From the NCBI GenBank assembly GCA_963921825.1, contig OY997588.1, forward strand, positions 122,322,715-122,386,714: 64,000 nucleotides of DNA, in the 5' to 3' direction. This stretch comes from Erodium maritimum (Eukaryota > Streptophyta > Magnoliopsida > Geraniales > Geraniaceae). A program made the position numbers and the translations under genes. The stretch's first letter is position 1, and every line of letters begins with the position of its first letter. Shown here piece by piece: positions 34,580 to 44,600 of the stretch. The notes beneath the pieces were generated by a model, which saw only the letters and a program-made list of their open reading frames with translations, ran no database searches and was not told the DNA's origin.

Positions 34580-36440
34580 TTTTTTTTTTGGATAAGGTCG
34601 AAAAATTTTATTTAGAAAAAAGTTAGATTCAAGAAGAATCTAACCAAAGGCAACCATTATAAAGGAGCTATCGTAAGGAGCTGCGGGAACAATTCCCGAA
34701 AAATAACCAAAAAGAGACACTAGATCAACCATCGGTGACCCACTCTTCACCTTCCGAAGTCAAGGACGGATCATCAAAAGCTTTAGCTGCATGTACTAGC
34801 TGATCAGCCCGTGTTTGTAAGCAGCTTGCACGATAACTGTTATGAACAACTTGAGCCTGCAAGACCTGCTTGTCAATATCAACAGGGTTTACGACTCTCT
34901 CCCGGCTCCGAGAGTGGGATGGATTGGTTTGAACAGTATAATAATCCTCTAAAAACTTAGGAGGCCGACTCTGACGATTCAAAGCTCTAGAGGGCTGCTT
35001 CGAATGACGACCCTTGTTCCTCGGAGGTTGGAGGAGAGCCTCCTTCCACGGACTACTCTGTTGTTTTCCGGATGGATCACTCAAAGCCACCAAGAGAGAT
35101 GACTGACCCTCTGATCGGTCAGCATCCTGAATACGGTCCGAAGGAGCAGACGTCAAAGGCCCGACTTTGGTACCCAATCCAGAAATTGGCGAGTTAAGAC
35201 ACGAGTTTGTACTACCCAAAACAGCCAACCCATGTCCAACAACCCCATCAGACCCTGTTTGCAAATCCATAGCAGCTACTTGACTGGACCGGATTGGGCT
35301 CAAGGCAGGCCTTACCACAGCCCCAACCGACCAAACCAGAGGGTAAATCGCGCGAATCGCGTTCATCAGAAGCAGCCGCGTCGCGTTCATCAGATGTAGC
35401 CAAACCATGCACAGATAGACCCCTACTCAAGGTCTTTGGGATCAAGGAAGGCCCAAGTCCTAGCCCTACTATGTCAAGTGGCCCAGACTCCACCAACCTC
35501 CCCACTTCATCTCTTTCCTCTCGAGAACCTGTGAATCCATACAAATCCGAGACAATCTCCACGCTAGTAACGCGATCTTCAATTTCGCCACGAATCTCTC
35601 CCTTATTGACCAGATCAATGAGGGAATCGGATTTTGAAAATGAGTTGGTGTGGAAAGCGGGATCACTATCACCCTGAACCTGTGAACTAGCACCAATATC
35701 GAAATCCGGCGAGCCTCCGCGAAGGGCAAAGGCACCCAAATGAGCCGCTACAACACTCGTGGAAGCCCTACCAGCACCCACAACGATCTTTTTGGTGTTG
35801 TATACAACTACATCAGTGCTCTGTTTTAGAGACATCACCGCCGGCGCAACCTTCCAGCACCGGGCTATAGCCACAAACAACAAAAAACCATTGTATTTGA
35901 AGCCATTTAGGCTGGATACGGCTTGGATCGCCTCTTCTTTGGAACTGTACCGGATAGGTCGGGACAAAACAGAGCATGCAGAGATGGTACCAAAAATGTT
36001 ATGAACCCAACCAGGCTTTGTGTCATATGGCAGATTGCATATGAAAACCTCATCCTCCTGCAAGTGATTCATTGATCGACGTTTCCTCTTCATTGTAAGC
36101 TCTCCGGGTTCAACTGATTCTATAGGCATTGCAGCTCCTCCAGTACTCTGATTCTGAGATGCCAACTGGTTGGAGGAACGTTCAATACCGCCCGATTTTC
36201 GATGACGCCGTGACTACTTCCGTCGAGAAATTGTGCCAGAAACAGGGCCTTGAGACAGCTTCTCAGGGCGCCTGACTTTGAGAACCTGCTTAATGTTCCT
36301 TCCCCGTTGTGCTGAAGGCAGAACCTTAGGTCGAGAATAAGACTTACAATACGAGTCGTATGATGAGAGGAGAACCATACAAAAGGAAGATAAGGATAAA
36401 AACTCCTCCTCCTTCCTCCTCCGCAACTTCATTCCAATCG
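34580..36440 (-). mobile_element. LINE of the RRM-ORF1 (BNR-like) type, ORF1 region only
   Basis: The minus strand runs from about 36440 to a poly(A) tail seen as ten T at 34580-34589. The 3' end has AATAAAATTTTTCGACC just before the tail. Inside are the remains of ORF1 and a 3' UTR of about 140 bp. There is no reverse transcriptase or endonuclease, although ORF2 normally lies between ORF1 and the tail. I could not match target duplications, so the 5' limit is approximate. Confidence 0.7.
34725..36432 (-). pseudogene. LINE ORF1 with RRM-like domain, broken
   Basis: The frame opens at about 36432 (MKLRRRKEEEFL), meets an in-frame stop at 36216-36214, continues in the same frame from 36165 to about 35250, then shifts to the frame that ends at 34725 (SLTSEGEEWVTDG). 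Near residue 30 of the middle segment, DEVFICNLPYDTKPGWVHNI and EEAIQAVSSLNGFKYNGFLL form an RRM-like fold with a recognisable RNP2 but a decayed RNP1. A long low-complexity Ser/Gly/Asp linker and a basic C-terminal part (PRNKGRHSKQPSRALNRQSR) follow. Plant LINEs of the BNR group carry such an RRM in ORF1, which binds the element's own RNA. Two disruptions make it non-functional. Confidence 0.68.
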
Positions 36441-37400
36441 CTCAATCCCTCTTACGTGTAGGATTAACCTCATTCCCCATATTCTAGCTTTTCTTAACTC
36501 CGATTAAAATTTGGTCACAACTCTCGTATCTCTTCATCAGACTGCTTTATCTTCTTGATTACTTTATTTTTATGTTAATGATTTTAATCTTAATGTTCTC
36601 TAGAGATGGGTTGTACTTGAATCTCTCATTGATTTTATTTTTTCAAACATAACGTCGAAGTTCCCTTTAGCATGAAAGATTCATTTTTAGATGATAGCAA
36701 ATCAATCCTCTATGTTCAACTTATACCACTGAATTATACAATTAATATTGAGCATGAAGTTTTTAATACAATTGTCAATCCTCATTCTCCGTTTGTGATT
36801 TTTTATTCTCTTTCGGTAGATGCTATATTGACCTTTGTTAGTAGGTGCATCTTCTGCTTTTTCATGGGATTAATACTTCTATCAAGTTGTTCTAAGATGA
36901 GCTCAATCATAATTATTCAATTAACGCAGGCTTGATGAAACTATTCTTGAGTTTAGAACTATTACAAAGCTCAAAGAAAAAGGATCTTGTGTTTCATGGT
37001 GTTTCTTTTCCCGCTTTCATGCCTATATTTAAAGAAGAGGACATAGTATGAGGCGTTTCGGATGCCTCCTGATTAAGCCTCCTCGTAGAGCTAATAACGT
37101 TAAGTATATGCATTGGTTGGCAAGCAACCCAATATCCTTAACCCTATTTGTTTTGTATATATTTTGTCTTTCTCTTTTGTTAACTATATGTGTAGGTTTG
37201 GGATACAGAATGGGCTGAGCATAATAGGCAAATACAATGACGATCAAGTTTTTGAGAACTACGTCTGACTGAATAATATTCCATCTATCATGTACAAAAA
37301 AAATCTCTACTATTCACGTTTTAATATCTACTTATGAATTTTGATGCCTTAGTAGGTGGTGAGCACCCAACTTGACTTGCTATAAGTTATATATCTTTCT
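36441..37400. other. AT-rich intergenic, no supported gene
   Basis: The open frame at 36672-36935 (87 codons, hydrophobic, Ile/Leu-rich) has no family resemblance, promoter or partner exon that I can see. I treat it as chance in AT-rich DNA. Confidence 0.5.
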
Positions 37401-37680
37401 TTTTTTAAGATAAGTGCTGGAAATTTTATTAAGCAATTCACTTTCCGAGAAGGAGAAAAACAAAAGACCTAAAAGTTAACAAGACGATTATAAGGGATCT
37501 CCATTAAGTATGAGCTAAATGGGGCGTAGCCCAACAACTCCAAAAGAAACAAAAAGAAACCTAAATACCCTAACAAAAAGACCAATGAACAATCCTTCAA
37601 GAGATCTGACCATACACAATTACCCGGACTAATAAACTGTACCTTAAGGTGTGACACTGGTAAATCTTCTTGCCTCGAAA
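37401..37680 (-). mobile_element. LINE-like 3' end, 5'-truncated
   Basis: A T-run at 37398-37406 is followed by GGAAATTTTATTAAGCAATT, giving AATAAAATTTCC before the tail on the minus strand. The body includes GGCGTAGCCCAACAACTCC. The organisation matches the end of the LINE at 34580. 37681-38200 shows no gene. Confidence 0.55.
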
Positions 37681-38200
37681 GGATTAGATTAAGCTATTTA
37701 TGCCCCTCCACTAGAGTGGAACGGCCCCAAGTATAACCCCATATGATAATCACCATACCCAAGTAAATAAAAACATACCTATCTAGACAATTGAACAAGG
37801 ACTTATCGGACTTACAATCCCACAAGTTCATTCATCCGGAAGTTATATTTTGGGCTAACTATTCAATTAGCTTAATCCAAAATTCTAATAAGGTCCGACT
37901 TCAGTATGACTTTTCTTGGTATCTATTTTTAATTCTAATATTTCCCGATCTAATCTAACTTTTAACCGAAATCGTCCAAAACTGTATAAACACCAGAATA
38001 TGTATATGATATGGATCCATGCCGATAGAAAACCGAATGTACTTGGTTATAAATTTTTTTTTGAGCTGGTCCAGGTTCAATTAATCGGACCGACACACCC
38101 GTACAAGGTACGAAAATGCGTCATTTTGAAAAAAGAGAATAAACTTTCAAAAAATTAATTAGAGTCGAGTTGTAACAACTGTTACTCTCGGTGACCTTTA

Positions 38201-40210
38201 GAGCATATATAGATCATATATGAGGATCATGATGTGTGTGACTGAGATGATTTGTGATGCGCGCCCCTAAAATTGAGTTGAGTTCCACTGTGAGGAGCTC
38301 ATATATGGGGATAATGATTTGCAGAAGTGCTGAGTGGATGCTGACTGAATAATTGATTATTCTTTTGCTGAATTTATTAAATTCAAATTTAAAACAATAA
38401 ATACTAAATAAAATTGATAAAATTAATTAACTAAAATGAAAAATTAATTAATAAACTAAAATGGAAGAAACTTGAAATTTTATTACTCCCCGAATAGTAC
38501 ATCAAACTACAATGCTTTTGGTGCATCAAATTAATCAATTCATCTCACTCGCCGTCGCCTGATTGGTAGTTCGCTCCAAATCGACCCCATATGTGCTCAA
38601 CAATGTCATCTTGGAGTTGCCGGTGGGTCAGATCATTTGTGACACTAAGTCAAGCACCCAAGCGTTCTCGGTAGGCCATGGGACCTCCTTGATGACATTG
38701 TTCAGGTGGTGTCCAATCTGGTATTTCTGGAGGGGGGCTCAAAATACAAGTCGTCACCTCCTGCTTTGTACCGGTCGCGTTTATCCTCTACAATCATGTT
38801 GTGTAGAATAATACAACAGTTCATCATATCAGCCAAAGTATACTTGCTCCAAACACTAGTAGGCCTGGAAATTATGTGTCACCGTGCTTAAAGGACTCTA
38901 AAATCCCGTTCAATATCATTTTGATCACCTTCTTGGCATTTAGCAAACAATTTCTGTTTACGAGTATGGGGATGGCGAATCGACTTCACGATCCGACTGC
39001 ATGAGGGGTAAATGTCGTCAACCAAATAATACAGGAGGTCGTAGCGATGCCCGTTGATCTCGTAATCCACGGCAAACTCACGGTCATGAAAAGTGTCCTT
39101 GAATAACTGCCGGCATTGAGGATGTTGATGTCATTGTTCGAGCCAGTCATCCCGAAAAACGCATGCTAAATTCACAAATCACGGGACGCTACAACTTCCA
39201 ACATAACGATTGGATTATCATGGTGGTCCCCCCGATCGTGGACAATTCTTCCACTCCCAATACATGCAATCAAGACTGCCAATCATACCGGGGAACCCTC
39301 GGTTGTACCCCGATTCGAGTAATCGCTGCAAATCCACCGCATTTGGTTTATGCAAATAATCCGTCATGAAAACCTCAATAACGGCCTTACAAAAACATTT
39401 TAGACATAGGAGTATGGTACTTACCGCCATATGTAGGGATTCGTCCAATGAATCGGTCGAGCACCCATATGTTAGCATTCGTATCACGGCGGTGATTTCT
39501 GGTACGTTGATAACCTCATGCGTTTTGAACCGTCAGAATCTGAACAAAGTAATCGTCATGATCCGCTACCTTTTCCATCACCTATCGAAAAGAGTGGTCT
39601 GGATATACGAAATCGAGGCCTGAACATATCGAGGCCAAAGGTTGGGTGCTCGACGAAATAATCTTGCATCAGTCGATTGTGGGCTCCGACACTACCTCTG
39701 TCAATCTACCGTCGAAAAGGTTTACTACGTTCGATCCTTTGCCTCCATGTGTTGATCCTTGGCATTTCTCTCTCTTTATCATTATGTCGGTCATTCGCCG
39801 GATTCGTTGTTCTATTGTACAAAGTTCGACTTCGAAGTCCTCCCTCGTTTGAGCCTCGTCGTAGGACATTTTTTTTTATCGAAATAAGTGTGAGAAATTT
39901 GGGAATTTAAGAGAACAAGTAGAGAGAAATATAGATGGTTTGATGAATGGGGGAGAGGGGTATTTATAGGGGAAAAATTGTTTTTTTTTTTTAAAAAACT
40001 AGTCGTTTCAAACCGTTGGGGGCAACGGTCCGATTTTTTTCCCTCTCAGTGCCATGCGTCACCACGTGATTGGGCAGCCGCGAATCACGGTTCACGAGTT
40101 GCGATTTAGTGAGTTGCGATTCACGAATCACGCTCGCCACAGTGTGCGAATTGCAAACCACTAAATCACGATTCGTGGTCTGAGATGTGATTCGCTTGGT
40201 GTGGTTACTC
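38201..40210 (-). mobile_element. PIF/Harbinger element, copy C (2.01 kb)
   Basis: A TTA target duplication lies at 38198-38200 and 40211-40213. The termini start GAGCATATATAG (left) and, on the minus strand, GAGTAACCACACC (right); they are only weakly complementary now. The subterminal AAGTGCTGAGTGGATGCTGA and AATTTATTAAATTCAAATTTA blocks are shared with copy A. It has the same gene content as copy A: one transposase, no Myb-like ORF. Confidence 0.72.
38530..39869 (-). pseudogene. PIF/Harbinger transposase, broken copy C
   Basis: It starts at 39869 (MSYDEAQTREDFEVE). The first exon is frameshifted in several places but retains MIRMLTYGCSTDSLDESLHM, ending at the GTAAGTA donor near 39420. 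The second exon carries KPNAVDLQRLLESGYNRGFP, GMIGSLDCMYWEWKNCP and DLLYYLVDDIYPSCSR with HPHTRKQKLFAKCQEGDQND. The C-terminus (38880-38530) is in other frames. It is non-functional through several indels. The intron position agrees with copies A and B. Confidence 0.8.
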
Positions 40211-40213
40211 TTA

Positions 40214-41620
40214 GTACCCTTGCCTAAGTAGAATGAATAACAATTCATGTCCAAATTGAAATTTAAAAAATACCCTGACCATGCTGTTTCAGCATACAGT
40301 TTTATAAACTCTCATTCCTACCTGATTTTTGTTATATACATAAAAAAGAAATCCTTATATCCTAAGTATTTGGGACATAGGATTTGTTCAACAATTTCCT
40401 GGTCAAATAGAAAAAACAGACCCTACTCGGATAGCCTGAAACACTTGAGCATCATGAAAATGTAAGACATCATTGCACAAAATTCGGCTTCACATCTAGT
40501 TACAGAGTATGGTTCCAATGCACCCTCCACAGACTATTTCCACATTCTTACTCGGTTAAGCTCTCTTACATAGTGGCAATTACAAGGAGAAATTTTACAA
40601 ACAACTAAAGATAGATTGCGTATAATTGGAGCAAGGCAGCGAACTAGAATAGATCTGGACCGGTAGTCAACAGTAGCGACAAAGATAAAGTAGCAGACAA
40701 CCTACGAAGAAGTTAAGACAGAACTAAAGAATCTCGTCAAGTTTGGAAATATAGTATTGGAGTGCCGCAAATTTGAATTTGATTATTTACTAGATTTATA
40801 GTTATTATTTAAGTATATGGGTTGATAATGACTACATATTCCCGCCGCTAGGCAACTAATTAGCTGCCTAGCGTCCAGATGGGTGCTTATGATTATCAGC
40901 TGCCTTGGTGATAATGTCTAATTTCAGAAGGCAATAATAATGATGATAATCAAGGCAAACAAGATCATAAACATTTCACTAATTGAAAGTAGCTTCCAAA
41001 TGAAAGTGAATCAAAATTAAATTGGTGAGAAACTAATTTCACAAACTTCTTTGCTATTTTACCCAAATTACCAAAACTACAAACTGGGTCATGTAGACCT
41101 TAAAAAAGTTGGAGCAACTTCAGGAACTAAAAAGTAAAGTGAAAGCTACAAGAGGGAGGAACCAGTTCTAACTAATACAATTTCTTTCCTTTATCCTACC
41201 TCATTTTTGCCAACTTTTCAAAGATCCAAATAAAACCCAAGGAAAAGAAAACTAAAAAGAATTGAAAAAGCTTCTTCATTATCAACACAAAATCTAAACC
41301 CCATGGAGGATGAAAAATGAAAAATGATCTTGGAGTTGCTCTATAGAGATGTGGTACCATGCTGATGCAGTAGAATGCTATGTTTCAAGACAACAAAAGA
41401 TTTTGGAATTCGCTCTTAAAAGACGAGCATTCGTGAACTAGTACAATGCGTGACACTATGCAAGTGTGCCCGTAATTTATCCACTTCTGATCTTTCATTT
41501 TAACTATAAAAATTCCAATTTTTGACACTTACCAAAGACCAAGTCATGCATTTTCCTTGTGCTGCATTGCTGCCAAAGATAGAAGTGTACCTTCAGATAA
41601 GCAACAGTTATTCAGCAATG
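40214..41620. other. Intergenic, 3' side of FRA10AC1
   Basis: AT-rich DNA with no supported gene, transposon terminus or RNA gene. The part next to 41620 should hold the FRA10AC1 3' UTR. Confidence 0.6.
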
Positions 41621-44600
41621 TTAGGGAAACATTCCCTCAAGAAACTCGTCAAAGTTCTCGTTGTCATCATCCCTATGGTCAGCAGCTGGCCTCGAGGTCT
41701 TTTTGCCTGCAAAAGGGTAAGAGTAACAAAATATCATCACTGAAGGCAAGGATATAAATGTAGAGCATTACTGACTAGTTTCCTGATAAAAAAAAAGCAT
41801 TACTGAGTAAGTCCTTTAAAAGAAGATTTGCCATCTGTTAGAAATAAGAACCATAATTAACCTTCCGAGGACAATATAAGTGGGCTACACAACAAACGGG
41901 AAAATTTACTTTTAGGAGTTCCATTATCTATTCTATTTTCTTGTCTGGACAGAAAAAAATCAGACTGAACCACACAGGTGGTGAACAGGAATGAATTTAT
42001 TGAAGCATTTAATGCTTCAAGAAAGCCATTTCAATGACAAGTAATTCAAAATTATTGATGTCTGATGTAGTTTATTTATGGTGAAGAAATTAGTTAACAG
42101 AACACAGGCTTATCAAAAACCAAAATGAAAAGGAGAATAAATATATACAGTTCTCCTAATCTTGGCCTCAAGCCTCCAACATGATCCATATTCATATTTT
42201 CTTGGGCACATTTTATTCTGGCATCTAATCACTAAATCCAAAAACTAAAGCGAGTAAGTTTAAATGCAGAATGTTAGAGTTTAGTTTATTTCCAGTTTAC
42301 AAGTATTTCCTATTCTAGTTAAGTTAGGTTTCCTATCTTGTTTAGTATTAGTATTTCCTATTGGCGTGCTCTTATTGTATTGAAACATCAAGAATATCAA
42401 TATTCACCAATAATAAATCAGAATTTTACATGGTATCAGAGTGGTTAGATTTTCGTGGATTATGGCTTTGCCCACTCGTTAATATATAATTTAGCGGGTG
42501 GGCAAGGCATTATTGTTCGGGATTTCTACTGTTCATCCGAGACACTGTTCACGACGATCACTGTTCATCGAGACACTGTTCACGATGTCACTGTTCATAT
42601 GATTACTGTTCATCACCGACACTGTTGACGGAAAATACTGTTCACCGGCCGACACTGTTCACACGGGAAATTCGGTCCGGACAGTTTTCTTCTGAATTCT
42701 TCTGATTTTAGTGTTTTGGTGATTTTCCATTAAAAAAATCACATATATTTGCACCATCGTCGTGCTTACTTGAAGATGTTTCGCACCGTAGTTGCTCAAA
42801 TTTATTTCGCACCGTCGGCGTAGTTGCTCGAAATTGTTTCGCACCGTCGGCGTAGTTGCTTGAAATTGTTTCGCACCGTCGATGTAGTTGCTCAAAGTTT
42901 CGCACCGTCGTTATACGACGTAGTTGCTCAAATAGTTGCTTGAAGTTGTTTCGCACCGTCAACGTAGTTGCTCAAAGTTTCGCACCGTCGTTATGCGACG
43001 TAGTTGCTCGAAGTTGTTTCGCATTGTCGTTATGGGACGTCGTTGCTTGAAATTTTTTTGCAGCGTCATGTGACATAGTTGCTTGAAATTGTTTCGCATT
43101 GTCGTTATGCGACTTGCGTGAAGATGTTTTGCTCCCACGTGGTGGAATTGCTCGAAGCTCAATCGTGCGTCCGTAAAATCAGGGTATGAGCCAATGGCTC
43201 CAGATCGTCTTAGGCTTTAAAAAGCCGTTATTGGGTATCGTCCCGTTTGTCACCTCCACCATGTGATCTCCGGTACATATGCAGATGTCCAGACCTGCTA
43301 TGGCCCACGTGTAGAAGATCATACCTACACGTGAGGGGGAGTGTTGAAAAAAAAAATCTAGTCTTCGGCAACAACATCATAGTGGTGAAGCAACAACATG
43401 AAGAAATTTGAAATTTATTCTTCGTCCATGTGCAAGACTCGTTATCCGATTTGCACGTGAGGGAGAGTGTTAAAGTTTAGTTTATTTCCAGTTTACAAGT
43501 ATTTCCTATTCTAGTTAAGTTAGGTTTCCTATCTTGTTTAGTATTAGTATTTCCTATTTCGCATAGAGTTAAACCCTATATAAAGGGGTGCTCTTATTGT
43601 ATTGAAACATCAAGAATATCAATATTCACCAATAATAAATCAGAATTTTACACAGAACAAGCCCAAAGTAGTGGAAGCCTAAAAAGGATCTTTGGTACAT
43701 GATAAGCCACGTACCACAAGACATAGGAATTTTAAATCACAGACCTATAGTTACATTCAGCTTGCATATCATCTTCAATACTTGTTAGTTACAATTTTTT
43801 GAACTTTACAATTGCAAACCTTCTTTCTAGAAATAATCATCATATATGCATAAGATTATTATTTTTCATAATGTCTTTTCAACTAGAAGACAAGTGACTT
43901 GAAGATATTTTGGATGTGTATTAGAATCATAATGTCTTCACCAAATCTTGTAAATTGTAAAACGTGCAAAGTTGATATCTTCCTCATTGCAACTAACGAC
44001 CCCAAATTTAAGGTATGAAGTTGTCCTAGTATTGAACATGAGGGTTTGGATACCATATCTTGGAAGAGTGCACACAATCCCTGTATTAAATTAAACTTAA
44101 TGCCTGATCAAACAAGTTTCCAACATTATAAAAAAAGACTGTTTCATTATGTTATCACCATTTTAATAATGTTCATAAGCATTTGATTATGACACCGAAT
44201 ATCAAACTGGAGTGTAGAAGAATATAGTATGAAAAAATTCCAAATCAACAAAGAAAGAAACTAGAACTAAATAAAAATCCAAATTAAAGCACAAAGACAA
44301 CCACAATATGTATGCAAATAAATATCAGATTATCAGAGCACCACCAAACCTTTTGACCTTCTCTCTTCGCTTGCCTCGGAGTCATCTCCAGTATCTTCGT
44401 CATTACTTCCTCGAGCCCTGAAAAGGCCACAATTTTGCTTTTATACAGAGCCGAAAAAGGTGCTTGAGCTACATGAGAGAAATGGTACCTCTTTCTTTTG
44501 TACTCTTTCTTCTCACTTTTTACTAACTTCTCCTTCTCTTTCTCTCTTTTATAGTTAAGCTTCTCCGCACATCTGTAAGAAGAAACTATGTACGAGCTGT

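Larger units (their letters stand above)
42272..43652 (+). mobile_element. Complete non-autonomous LTR element (SMART/TRIM-like), FRA10AC1 intron 10
   Basis: The 5' LTR (42272-42430, 159 bp) and 3' LTR (43468-43652, 185 bp) both run TGTTA..TTTACA. The 5 bp CAGAA flank the element at 42267-42271 and 43653-43657. A primer-binding site complementary to initiator Met-tRNA (TGGTATCAGAGTGG) follows the 5' LTR, and a purine tract (ACGTGAGGGAGAG) precedes the 3' LTR. The 1037-bp interior has no coding capacity; it holds two repeat blocks and a short non-repetitive tail. The 5' LTR lacks about 26 bp that contain the TATA region (CCTATATAAAGGGG) present in the 3' LTR. Insertion is antisense to the host gene. 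It depends on enzymes of another element. Confidence 0.9.

Noticed and set aside
35248..36165. Possible host RNA-binding (RRM) protein
   Set aside because: The poly(A)-type end at 34580, the lack of introns, the in-frame stop and the low-complexity linker fit a LINE ORF1 better than a host gene.
36672..36935. 87-codon hydrophobic open frame
   Set aside because: It is in AT-rich DNA with no family signature, no splice partners and no promoter signal.
42659..43162. Overlapping repetitive frames with Asn/Phe-rich peptides in the SMART-like element
   Set aside because: They arise from the tandem DNA repeat. Units change length by non-multiples of three, so no protein is maintained.
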